The notes under the pieces are model-generated. The model was given only the letters and a program-made list of their open reading frames with translations. It had not been told where the DNA came from and made no database searches. A DNA stretch of 14,217 bases from an uncultured Lachnospiraceae bacterium (GTDB taxonomy: Bacteria > Bacillota > Clostridia > Lachnospirales > Lachnospiraceae): positions 1-14,217 of the forward strand of contig CACXFD010000155.1 in assembly GCA_902766845.1 (NCBI GenBank). The letters run 5' to 3'. Made by a program: the position numbers and the translations under genes. Shown piece after piece: positions 7,222 through 14,176 of the stretch (the stretch's first letter is position 1; each line of letters opens with the position of its first letter).

Positions 7222-9480
7222 TCAGTCTGTCTGTCCGCCCGCGTTCTCACCGTCCGGCGCGTCCTGCGCCGCACCGTCCCCGTTCTCCGCGTTCTCCGCA
7301 CCGTTTTCCGCGTCCTGCGCGTCTCCGGCGTTCCCGCCGTCATCCGCGGCGGGCTCCTCCTGCGCGGGCTGTGCGGCCGGAGCCGCATCGCCGCGGGCCG
7401 GCACGCCTTCCGCGACGCCCGGATCCACTTCATCGGCCGCGTTCTGATCATAGCCGGCCGGCTGCATGTCGTTATCGTCCTGCGTGAACGTATCGCCCAT
7501 CTCTCCGGTCGGATCCTCGGGATCCACGACCGGCTCCGTGCCGGTCCCGAACGGATCGTCCGGCGTGGGCGCCTCGCCCGAGGTGGTGTAGACGTTCAGG
7601 TACGGCAGGATCTCCTTGAGGATGCTGCGGTTGAGCAGGCAGGCCCAGGAGTTGGAGTTCGGACGGTCGGTCTGCGGTTCGTCGATCACCACATAGACGA
7701 TGACCTCCGGATTCTCCGCCGGGACCGCACTGATGAACGAGACCACGTATTTGCCGTTGCCGCGCGGATACTTTTCCGCGGTGCCGGTCTTGCCGCCTAC
7801 CGAGTAGCCTTCGACGCGCGCACTGTTGCGCGAGGTGCCCTCTTCGACCACGCCCAGCATGGCCTGGCGCAGGAAACGGCTGCTGTCCTCGCTGATCGTC
7901 TCACGCACCAGCAGGGCGTCGTTGCTCTGCAGGACCGTGCCGTCGCTGTCCAGGACGCGCTTGAGCAGGTGGGGCTGGTAATATTTTCCGCCGTTGACGA
8001 TCGAGCAGTAGGCGGACGCCATCTGGATCATCGTCACGTTGAAGTTCTGTCCGAAGGAGTTCGTCGCGAGGTCGGTGACCCGCATGTTGTCCAGATGATA
8101 GATCAGGCTGGCCGCGTCGGCCTCGCCGGGCAGGTCCACGCCGGTCTTCCGGCCCAGGCCGAAGATCTTCTGGTAGTTGACGAACTTCTCGACGCCCATC
8201 TTCGCGACGATCTGCATCATCGCGTCGTTGCAGGAGTTGATGAAGGTCTGCTTCAGGCTCTCCTCGCCGTGGCCGGCGTGGTACCAGCAGCGGATGTACC
8301 GGCCGGTATTGCTCGGGCCGATCCACTGGCCGCCGTCACAGGTGAAGTACGAGGAAGGCGTCACGATGCCCTCGTCCATCGCGGCCGTGATCGTGAAGGC
8401 CTTGGCCGTGGAACCGGGCTCGTAGGTATCGCTGATACAGTAATTGCGCCACATATCGAGGCGGGCCGCCGTGACCTGCTCGTCCGTCATCTGCGCGATC
8501 TGGTCCTCAGTGTACATCAGGGACAGCGAGTACGGATCGTTCAGGTCGAACCGGTCGTCCGACGCCATCGCCAGGATCTCGCCGCTGTCGGGATCCATCA
8601 CGACCACGCCGGTGTTTCGACTGCCGTAGGCGTCGTTGAATTCCTTGATGTGCTTCTGCACGACGCCCTGGATGTACGGATCGATCGTCGTGATCAGGGT
8701 CTTGCCGTTCTCCGCTTCCACGAGCTCGCGGTGCGTAAAGCCGTCGGAGCCGATGTAGGTGAAGCTGGAGCCGTTCTTGCCGACCAGCAGGTCGTTGTAA
8801 TACTGCTCGAGGCCCCAGTTGCCGGCCGACCCGTCCGACGAGGCGAAGCCCAGCAGTTCGCAGGCCAGATCCTTATAGGGATAGATGCGCTTGTATTCCG
8901 TCTCGAACCAGATGCCGCCGACGCGCTTCTTGTTCGATTTTTTGCCCTTTTCGTCCTTCTCCGCGGCATTGGCCGTATTCACGCGCTCCTGAATCTCGTC
9001 GAAAGCTTCCTTCTGCGCCTCCGACAGCTGGCGCGCGTAGCGGATGTACCGGCTCTCGGCCTTTTCCTGGATCAGCGCGCGCAGCTCCGCTTCCTCGTAG
9101 CCGAACGCTTCATGCAGGGCCGACACAGTCTCGTCCAGATAGTCGAAATCCTCGTTCGTCAGGATCTCGTGGGCGTCGATGATCAGGTTATAGACCTTCT
9201 CGTTCAGGGCCAGCGGAGAACCGTTGCGGTCGCAGATCTCGCCGCGCGCCGCGATCACGGTCGTGGACGATCCGCTCGAATACTGGGACAGGACCGTCTG
9301 GGCGTAGGCGGTCCCCTTTTCGCTGTTGATCTTCGCGAGAACGATGCTAAGCGCAAACAAAGCCAGCGTTATCGCCAGGAAGGCGAACGCCAGCTTTCTC
9401 TGCATATATCGGGTGAACACGCGCGGGCGCCTGCGGCGCCCGCCCTCCTGCGTGCGGTCAGTTTCTCGGGATGTTCTCAT
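7222..9480 (-). CDS. ftsI: Class B penicillin-binding protein, FtsI/SpoVD type, with acidic tail
   Basis: This is the septal peptidoglycan transpeptidase expected to pair with FtsW. Counting from an ATG at 9513 (763 residues), it has a basic N-terminus, a membrane anchor (about 41-60), the class B entry motif RGEICDRNG (90-98), a pedestal domain with a lysine-rich loop (about 185-198), and a transpeptidase domain with all three active-site motifs: S368-T-A-K, S427-C-N and K575-T-G-T. Residues from about 643 to the end are a low-complexity tail rich in A, D, E, G, N and P; no PASTA domains are present, unlike classical SpoVD. The start is uncertain. ATGs at 9513 and 9480 overlap ftsL and lack a clear ribosome site; a GTG at 9420 follows the ftsL stop and has AGGAGG 23 bases upstream across a hairpin. 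9480 is reported as a compromise. A sporulation-specific role cannot be separated from a division role here. Confidence 0.93.
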   Translation of the reverse strand: MRTSRETDRTQEGGRRRRPRVFTRYMQRKLAFAFLAITLALFALSIVLAKINSEKGTAYAQTVLSQYSSGSSTTVIAARGEICDRNGSPLALNEKVYNLIIDAHEILTNEDFDYLDETVSALHEAFGYEEAELRALIQEKAESRYIRYARQLSEAQKEAFDEIQERVNTANAAEKDEKGKKSNKKRVGGIWFETEYKRIYPYKDLACELLGFASSDGSAGNWGLEQYYNDLLVGKNGSSFTYIGSDGFTHRELVEAENGKTLITTIDPYIQGVVQKHIKEFNDAYGSRNTGVVVMDPDSGEILAMASDDRFDLNDPYSLSLMYTEDQIAQMTDEQVTAARLDMWRNYCISDTYEPGSTAKAFTITAAMDEGIVTPSSYFTCDGGQWIGPSNTGRYIRCWYHAGHGEESLKQTFINSCNDAMMQIVAKMGVEKFVNYQKIFGLGRKTGVDLPGEADAASLIYHLDNMRVTDLATNSFGQNFNVTMIQMASAYCSIVNGGKYYQPHLLKRVLDSDGTVLQSNDALLVRETISEDSSRFLRQAMLGVVEEGTSRNSARVEGYSVGGKTGTAEKYPRGNGKYVVSFISAVPAENPEVIVYVVIDEPQTDRPNSNSWACLLNRSILKEILPYLNVYTTSGEAPTPDDPFGTGTEPVVDPEDPTGEMGDTFTQDDNDMQPAGYDQNAADEVDPGVAEGVPARGDAAPAAQPAQEEPAADDGGNAGDAQDAENGAENAENGDGAAQDAPDGENAGGQTD
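9418..9449 (-). promoter_or_regulatory. Shine-Dalgarno plus 9-bp hairpin before a GTG codon of the PBP gene
   Basis: On the minus strand AGGAGG (9444-9449) is followed at once by a perfect 9-bp stem, arms GCGGGCGCC (9435-9443) and GGCGCCCGC (9423-9431) with loop GCA, then two bases and GTG (9418-9420) in the PBP frame. Folding would bring AGGAGG close to the GTG. If the real start is upstream, this is coding sequence and the hairpin may be incidental to an R-rich stretch. Confidence 0.4.
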
Positions 9481-9910
9481 TCTGGTGTACGTACTCGCTT
9501 TCCGCTTTCTCATAATACAGGAGCTGGTCGTAGCCCGGGAACACCATGCCCATCTCCTGGGTCGCGACGCGGTAGATCTCCTGCAGGTCCATGCCCTGAT
9601 CCACCTTCTGCTGCATCTCCTCGTTCTCCACGCGGAGCGCGTTCAGCTTGTTTTCCAGGGCCGTCACGTTCTTATGATACACACTGACGGAAGAGCGCAC
9701 CGAGATGTAGGATACGGCCACGGCCAGCACCATCAGGCAGGCCAGCGTCAGCACGATAACATAAGGCAGCGTCATATACGCGGCCTTGTCCTGATTCCGG
9801 CGGCGGCGGTACGAATGACGCTGCTGCGGCTGCTGCAGGTCATAGTACTCTTCCTTGCGGACGGTGTTTCCGTCGACGTAGTAAGATGTACGGCGATTGT
9901 ACTGTGCCAT
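9458..9910 (-). CDS. ftsL: FtsL-like septum formation protein
   Basis: FtsL is a small bitopic protein that joins FtsQ/DivIB and DivIC in the divisome and controls the FtsW-PBP synthase. The 150-residue product has a polar, tyrosine- and arginine-rich cytoplasmic part (1-46), one membrane segment (about 47-70) and a leucine/valine heptad region (about 72-110, including ALENKLNALRVENEEMQQKV) typical of the extracytoplasmic coiled coil. The tail is polar. The start is preceded by GGGGGGAAACGA, and the gene begins 18 bases after the rsmH stop. Sequence conservation in this family is low, so the call rests on size, topology, coiled coil and its place between rsmH and the PBP gene. The longer N-terminal part is usual in Clostridia. 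Its 3' end may overlap the PBP start. Confidence 0.88.
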   Translation of the reverse strand: MAQYNRRTSYYVDGNTVRKEEYYDLQQPQQRHSYRRRRNQDKAAYMTLPYVIVLTLACLMVLAVAVSYISVRSSVSVYHKNVTALENKLNALRVENEEMQQKVDQGMDLQEIYRVATQEMGMVFPGYDQLLYYEKAESEYVHQNENIPRN

Positions 9911-9928
9911 TTCGTTTCCCCCCGAGCG

Positions 9929-10882
9929 TCAGCCGATGACGCTCTCTTCCGTTCTTTCGAATACCCGCAGCTTGGCGCTCTTGCTGCGCGGATTGTTTGC
10001 TTGTTCTTCTTCCGACGCCGTGACCGGACGCCGGGTGATCACGGTCCCTTTGGACTTCTTCCCGCAGATGCAGACCGGAAACGACGGCGGGCAGGTGCAG
10101 GGCTGCCAGGCGGTCCGGAACGCGTTCTTGACGATCCGGTCCTCCAGCGAATGGAACGTGATGATGCAGAGGCGTCCGCCGGGAGCCAGCGCGTCGATCA
10201 GCGCTTCGACGGAATTCTCCAGCACCGTCAGTTCCCGGTTGGTCGCGATCCGCAGGGCCTGAAAGCTTCGCTTGGCCGGGTGGCCTTCGCCGGCCTGCGT
10301 CCGGGCCGGGATCGATGCGCGGATCAGGTCCGTCAGCTGTCCGGTGGTCCGGACCAGCGTCTTCTCCCGCTCCCGCACGATCCGCCGCGCGATGTTCCTC
10401 GCGTAGCGCTCTTCCCCGAACGTGTACAGGATCCGGGTCAGTTCTTCTTCGGAATAGGTATTGACGATGATCTCGGCGGTCAGGTCCTGCCGCTGGTCCA
10501 TCCGCATGTCGAGCGGCGCGTCTTCACGGTAGGTAAAGCCCCTCTCCGGGCTGTCCAGCTGATAGGACGATACGCCCAGATCCAGCAGGATCCCATCCGC
10601 TCCCTGCGGAGCGGCTTCCCGGATCAGCCGGGGCAGTTCTTCATAATTGGCGCGGATCACGGTCAGCCGGTCCGCGTACGGGGCCAGACGTTCGGTGGCA
10701 GCCGCGATGGCCGCTCCGTCCTGATCCACCCCGAGATAGTGTCCGTCCGGACCCAGGCGCTCCAGCACGGCCTGCGCGTGGCCGCCGCCTCCGAGCGTGC
10801 CGTCCGCGTAGAACCCGTCTTCACGGATGTTCAGCCCGTCCAGGACTTCCTGCAGCAGGACCGGGATGTGCGAGAATGCCAT
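9929..10882 (-). CDS. rsmH: 16S rRNA (cytosine(1402)-N(4))-methyltransferase
   Basis: RsmH (formerly MraW) uses S-adenosylmethionine to methylate N4 of C1402 in the ribosomal P site. The 317-residue product matches the family throughout: HIPVLLQEVLDGL (5-17), the SAM-binding motif DGTLGGGGHA (27-36), LGVDQD (50-55), DLGVSSYQLD (101-110), the insert with MRMDQ, FGEERYARNIA, then TFHSLEDR (242-249). The cysteine cluster at 262, 264, 271 and 273 (CTCPPSFPVCICGKK) is the usual one. Start is preceded by GAGGGGAG with 6 bases to ATG, 11 bases after the mraZ stop, so the two are translated from one transcript. Confidence 0.99.
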   Translation of the reverse strand: MAFSHIPVLLQEVLDGLNIREDGFYADGTLGGGGHAQAVLERLGPDGHYLGVDQDGAAIAAATERLAPYADRLTVIRANYEELPRLIREAAPQGADGILLDLGVSSYQLDSPERGFTYREDAPLDMRMDQRQDLTAEIIVNTYSEEELTRILYTFGEERYARNIARRIVREREKTLVRTTGQLTDLIRASIPARTQAGEGHPAKRSFQALRIATNRELTVLENSVEALIDALAPGGRLCIITFHSLEDRIVKNAFRTAWQPCTCPPSFPVCICGKKSKGTVITRRPVTASEEEQANNPRSKSAKLRVFERTEESVIG

Positions 10883-10893
10883 GGCCGCTCCCC

Positions 10894-11328
10894 TCAGATG
10901 CCGAGGTTCTCCAGACTCGCGGAGACTTCGTTGATGTCCACATCTCCCATCAGGTCGTTCCAGGCGTCCTTGTTCCAGATCTCGACGTGGTCGCCGACGC
11001 CGACGAGCGTGACCTCCTTTTCCAGCCCCGCGTACAGGCGCAGCGGCTGCGGCAGGAGGATGCGTCCCTGTTTATCGATCTCACAGCGGCTGGCGCCGCC
11101 CATCAGGGTACGGTTCAGTTTCCGGACCGCCTCGCTGGTCAGCTGCGGAAGCGTCCGCAGACGGGCGGCCAGCTGCTCCCAGTCTTCCTGGGTGTAGGCG
11201 TACAGGCAGTGGTCGTTTCCCTTGGTCACGAAAAACGTGTCTCCGAGATCCTCCCGGAAGGCGGCCGGAATGATCAGACGCCCTTTGGTGTCCAGCGTAT
11301 GCGCGTATTCGCCCATGAACATCTTCAT
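10894..11328 (-). CDS. mraZ: Transcriptional regulator MraZ
   Basis: MraZ is a small DNA-binding protein that forms a ring of two-fold AbrB-like domains and controls its own dcw operon. The 144-residue product has the two diagnostic DxxGR repeats, DTKGR (13-17) and DKQGR (85-89), each in a SpoVT/AbrB-like half, and the usual MGEYAHTLDTKGRLIIPAAFR opening (given here in abbreviated form: MGEYAHTLD then KGRLIIPAAFR). The frame extends 34 codons upstream, but the ATG at 11328 has AAAGGAGG 7 bases before it and matches the family length (about 143). It is the first gene of the main operon, 114 bases after the predicted transcription start, with four boxes in the promoter that it probably binds itself. 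Confidence 0.98.
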   Translation of the reverse strand: MKMFMGEYAHTLDTKGRLIIPAAFREDLGDTFFVTKGNDHCLYAYTQEDWEQLAARLRTLPQLTSEAVRKLNRTLMGGASRCEIDKQGRILLPQPLRLYAGLEKEVTLVGVGDHVEIWNKDAWNDLMGDVDINEVSASLENLGI

Positions 11329-11410
11329 CCTGCTGCCTCCTTTCCGTGACCCGGCCGCCTGACGCGGCCCGGCCGATGTGAGGGTCCCCGGGACGGGCAT
11401 CGGACCGCTC

Positions 11411-11450
11411 AGTGGCCCACTTTCCCCCACTTCATTCCACTTTCCTCCAT
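11411..11450 (-). promoter_or_regulatory. MraZ-box array: four direct repeats every 10 bp
   Basis: Minus-strand decamers in order: ATGGAGGAAA (11441-11450), GTGGAATGAA (11431-11440), GTGGGGGAAA (11421-11430) and GTGGGCCACT (11411-11420). The last three share A-GTGG and are preceded by A-rich ends, giving repeated AAGTGG at exactly one helical turn. This matches the known MraZ operator layout (short TGGG/AAAGTGG repeats at 10-bp spacing ahead of mraZ). The array starts at the -10 box and covers the predicted transcription start, fitting autorepression. Confidence 0.85.
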
Positions 11451-11477
11451 TCTAACGGGAAAATCGCGTTTTTGCAA
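11449..11477 (-). promoter_or_regulatory. Promoter of the mra/dcw operon
   Basis: On the minus strand TTGCAA (-35, 11472-11477) and TAGAAT (-10, 11449-11454) are 17 bases apart. An A/T-rich tract with repeated TTTTTT/AAAAAA runs (about 11468-11515) lies upstream and may act as an UP-like or bent element. The predicted transcription start is near 11442. Confidence 0.75.
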
Positions 11478-11556
11478 GGGTTTTTTGCGGTTTTTTCAAG
11501 TTTTTTCGCGGTCTTTCCGGCCCGCGCCGGCGGACGCCCGACCGCATGACGGGCGC

Positions 11557-11589
11557 AAAAAAAGCGGGAAGAATTCCTTCTTCCCGCTT
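11557..11589 (-). terminator. Rho-independent terminator of the aminotransferase unit
   Basis: Perfect 12-bp stem AAGCGGGAAGAA/TTCTTCCCGCTT (11562-11589) with a TTCC loop on the plus strand; on the minus strand it is followed by seven T (complement of 11557-11563). It separates the aminotransferase unit from the mra promoter 80 bases further on. Confidence 0.92.
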
Positions 11590-11598
11590 CAAAAACAA

Positions 11599-11731
11599 GA
11601 TATTGTGGCCGGGCGCTCATCCGCCCCCAGATGATGTTGTGGCCGGCGGTCCCGGCACGGCCGGATGACGTTCCGGCCGGCAGTTCAGGCATGGTCGGAT
11701 GACGTTCCGGCCGGCAGTTCAGGTGCTGCCG
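11599..11731. repeat. 34-bp tandem repeats after the aminotransferase gene
   Basis: Full units lie at 11630-11663, 11664-11697 and 11698-11731, with a degenerate 31-bp unit at 11599-11629 and a partial one from 11732 that runs into the stop codon of the aminotransferase gene. The last two full units share a 28-base identical core (11662-11689 and 11696-11723). The array fills the space between the stop codon and the terminator. Confidence 0.85.
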
Positions 11732-11744
11732 GATGGTGATGCGG

Positions 11745-13073
11745 TCAGGCTCCGGCTCCCCGCTCCGCCAGCAGCTTTTCAGCGCTGACCAGCTTCACGC
11801 AGAGCGTGAACAGGCGCGCGGCCTGCTCGAGCTCTTCCATCTCGGGGAACGACGGCGCGATGCGGATGTTGGCGTCGTGCGGATCGTTGCGGTACGGATA
11901 CGTCGCGCCCGCGCCGGTCATCACGACGCCGGCTTCCTTCGCTTTCGCGACGATGGCCTTCGCGCACCCGTCCAGGCTGTCGAACGAGATGAAATAGCCG
12001 CCGCGCGGACGCGTGAACGTTCCGATCTCCAGCCCCGAGAGCTCCTCGTCCAGGATCCGCTCGACCGCTTCGAACTTCGGGCGCAGGATCGCCGCGTGCC
12101 GGCTCATATGGACGCGGATCCCGTCCAGATCGTGGAAGAAGCGCACGTGGCGCAGTTCGTTCAGCTTATCGAACCCGATCGTCTGGATCGTCAGCTGGCG
12201 CTTGATCTCTTCGAGGTTCTTCAGGGAAGCGGACAGCGCCGCGACGCCGGATCCCGGGAAGCTGATCTTGGACGTGGACGTGAATTTGTAGACCATATCC
12301 GGATGACCGGCCTTTTCGCATTCATGCAGGATCTCCAGGATCACGTCCTGCTTCTCCGGTTCATCGTACAGGTGGTGGACGTTATAGGCGTTGTCCCAGT
12401 AGATCCGGAAATCCTCCGCGGCGGGCGTCAGGGCCGCGAAGCGGCGGACCGTCTCGTCCGAATACGAGATGCCCTGCGGGTTGGAATACTTCGGCACGCA
12501 CCAGATGCCCTTCACGGCCGGATCCGTCTCGACATACCGCTCGACCAGGTCCATGTCCGGGCCGTCGGGCGTCATCGGGATGTTGATCATCCGGATGCCG
12601 AAATACTCGCAGATCGCGAAGTGGCGGTCATAGCCGGGCACGGGGCACAGGAACTTGACCTCGGGCAGGCGGCACCAGGGCGTGCTCCCGCAGACGCCGT
12701 GCGTCATCGAGCGCGCGACCGTATCGTACATCACGTTCAGGCTCGAATTGCCGTAGATGATGATGTGGTCCGACGGCACTTCGTTGATGGCCGACAGAAG
12801 TTCCTTGGCTTCCTCGATGCCGTCGAGCACGCCGTAATTACGGCAGTCGATGCCCTCGCGGCAGCGCAGGTCTTCCCCGCTGCGCAGCACGTCCATCATG
12901 CCCATCGAAAGGTCCAGCTGCGCGCGCGACGGCTTGCCGCGCGACATGTCCAGCTTCAGGCCTTTGGCCTGAAAGCCGCGGTATTCTTCCTCCAGCTGCT
13001 CTTTCAGCGTCTTCAGTTCCGATGTCTCCATCTCACGGTATGCCTTCATCCCGTTCTCTCCCATCGTATGCAT
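11745..13073 (-). CDS. PLP-dependent class I/II aminotransferase (aspartate aminotransferase-like)
   Basis: A cytoplasmic fold-type I aminotransferase of the subgroup with the N-terminal GLKLDMSRGKP motif, related to the Corynebacterium AspB type; the natural amino acid substrate cannot be read from sequence. With the 442-residue start used here, active-site residues are visible: N198 in KYSNPQG, D227 in YWDNAY (pairs with the PLP nitrogen), K269 in STSKISFPGSG (Schiff base lysine) and R404 in NIRIAP (substrate carboxylate). Two starts are plausible: ATG at 13073 with GGAGG 9 bases upstream, used here, and ATG at 13049 with GGGAG 8 bases upstream, which fits the usual family N-terminus (MKAYREMETSEL). 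No promoter is obvious in the 109-bp gap after the recombinase gene, so the two are probably cotranscribed. The C-terminus runs into a repeat array and terminator. Confidence 0.93.
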   Translation of the reverse strand: MHTMGENGMKAYREMETSELKTLKEQLEEEYRGFQAKGLKLDMSRGKPSRAQLDLSMGMMDVLRSGEDLRCREGIDCRNYGVLDGIEEAKELLSAINEVPSDHIIIYGNSSLNVMYDTVARSMTHGVCGSTPWCRLPEVKFLCPVPGYDRHFAICEYFGIRMINIPMTPDGPDMDLVERYVETDPAVKGIWCVPKYSNPQGISYSDETVRRFAALTPAAEDFRIYWDNAYNVHHLYDEPEKQDVILEILHECEKAGHPDMVYKFTSTSKISFPGSGVAALSASLKNLEEIKRQLTIQTIGFDKLNELRHVRFFHDLDGIRVHMSRHAAILRPKFEAVERILDEELSGLEIGTFTRPRGGYFISFDSLDGCAKAIVAKAKEAGVVMTGAGATYPYRNDPHDANIRIAPSFPEMEELEQAARLFTLCVKLVSAEKLLAERGAGA

Positions 13074-13182
13074 TCGCGTCCGCCTCCGCTGCCGCGTCGG
13101 CTTTTGCGTTGGTATCTGTATCCTTTTTAGCGCCGGCACTCCGCCGATGCTCCCGTTTGCCGGTCTGTCCCGCAAAACGACC

Positions 13183-14037
13183 TTATCCCCGGCGGCCGCT
13201 CAGCTGCCGCGCGAGCTGCTGCGTGGACGCGGGATCCGAATTCCCGAGGATCTCCCGGACCGTCTGCGGATCCTTGCCCGCCTCGAGCATGTGGACCGCG
13301 CAGGAATGGCGCAGACGATGCGGCGTCAGCTCCGTTCCGATCCCGGCTTTTTCCCCGTATGTCTTAAGCAGTTTCCAGAAGCCCTGACGGCTCAGCCGCT
13401 CTCCGGAGATGTTCGTAAACAGTTCGTTCGATCCTTCGCCGGCCAGTTCCTCCCGACCCTGCTTCAGGTAGGCCCGCAGGGCTTTCACGGTGCGATCCGT
13501 CAGCGGGATCGTCCGCTCGCGGCCATTCTCCCGGCAGGTCACGGTGCGCCGCTTCAGGTCCACGTCCTCCACGGACAGTCCGGTCATCTCCGAAACGCGC
13601 AGGCCCGTGGTCCCCATCAGGCGCAGCATCGCCGCGTCGCGCAGGCCCTTGGCCGTCTCGGTGTCGGGCTGCTCCATCAGCCGTTCCATCTCCTCCCGGG
13701 TCAGGGCCGGCGACTGCTTCTTGCTGACGCGCGGCGCCCGCAGCGGTTCCGACGGATCCTCATGGATCCAGCGGCGGGACACCCCGCAGCGGAAGAATGA
13801 ATGCATCGAGGAGATATGGCGCGAGATGCTGGCGCCGGACAGGCCCTCGTCCTCCAGACGGATCAGATAGGACCGCAGACTCGTCGTGGTGACGCGGTCC
13901 AGCTGCAGGATCCCCTCCGAACGCAAATAGGATTCCATCTTGCGCAGATCGCGCTCGTAGGAAAGCAGCGTATTCCGGGAAGCCTGCTTTTCTTCTTTCA
14001 GATAGGCGATGAATTCTTCGATGCGAAGGCGAATCAT
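13183..14037 (-). CDS. XerD-like tyrosine recombinase, catalytic residues apparently lost
   Basis: The 284-residue product has the two-domain build of Xer recombinases: an N-terminal SAM-like core-binding domain (1-95, with SRNTLLSYERDLRKMESYL) and a C-terminal catalytic-fold domain (about 108-284). Arg I is present (R147 in TTGLRVSEMTGL), as are H240 and R243 (TPHRLRHS). The beta-hairpin lysine position reads E170 (RENGRER instead of GKGNKER), the H/W position reads N266 (LGNS instead of LGHS), and the nucleophile position reads L275 (STQQL instead of TTQIY). The protein ends nine residues later, shorter than active Xer proteins. No frame in this stretch restores a tyrosine, so this is substitution, not a frameshift. 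It probably binds DNA but should not cleave it. The ATG at 14037 has GGGAG 9 bases upstream; an ATG at 14091 has no ribosome site. A true XerD may be coded elsewhere. Confidence 0.85.
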   Translation of the reverse strand: MIRLRIEEFIAYLKEEKQASRNTLLSYERDLRKMESYLRSEGILQLDRVTTTSLRSYLIRLEDEGLSGASISRHISSMHSFFRCGVSRRWIHEDPSEPLRAPRVSKKQSPALTREEMERLMEQPDTETAKGLRDAAMLRLMGTTGLRVSEMTGLSVEDVDLKRRTVTCRENGRERTIPLTDRTVKALRAYLKQGREELAGEGSNELFTNISGERLSRQGFWKLLKTYGEKAGIGTELTPHRLRHSCAVHMLEAGKDPQTVREILGNSDPASTQQLARQLSGRRG

Positions 14038-14147
14038 GGTGTTCTTCTCCCGTGGGGTTCCTGCGGTCGGGGCAGGTCGTTTCCGGCGCATGGCCGGCCG
14101 GGCAGCTATAACTTACGTTGATCTGCTAAAGTGGTGCTATAACCGGT

Positions 14148-14176
14148 ATTATACGATAAACCGCCATTATTGTAAA
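14148..14176 (-). promoter_or_regulatory. Near-consensus sigma-A promoter for the recombinase gene
   Basis: On the minus strand TTTACA (-35, 14171-14176) and a perfect TATAAT (-10, 14148-14153) are 17 bases apart. The predicted start near 14141 leaves a leader of about 100 bases. Two copies of GTTATAGC follow in the leader (near 14135 and 14104). The 126 bases beyond the recombinase frame to the window end show no other gene. Confidence 0.8.

Noticed and set aside
11345..11375. Imperfect GC-rich hairpin in the mraZ leader as a riboswitch or attenuator
   Set aside because: Only about six continuous pairs with a bulge, no T run and no known leader motif recognised; probably ordinary GC-rich leader.
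11432..11692. Possible small minus-strand gene upstream of mraZ (86 codons)
   Set aside because: It runs through the terminator hairpin, the promoter and the MraZ boxes and has no ribosome site.
13192..13243. NotI, PvuII, BamHI and EcoRI sites close together at the end of the recombinase gene, resembling a cloning polylinker
   Set aside because: The BamHI-EcoRI bases code LGNSDP, which aligns with the conserved LGHSD of Xer proteins, and the following STQ also aligns, so this is native coding sequence in a GC-rich gene rather than vector.
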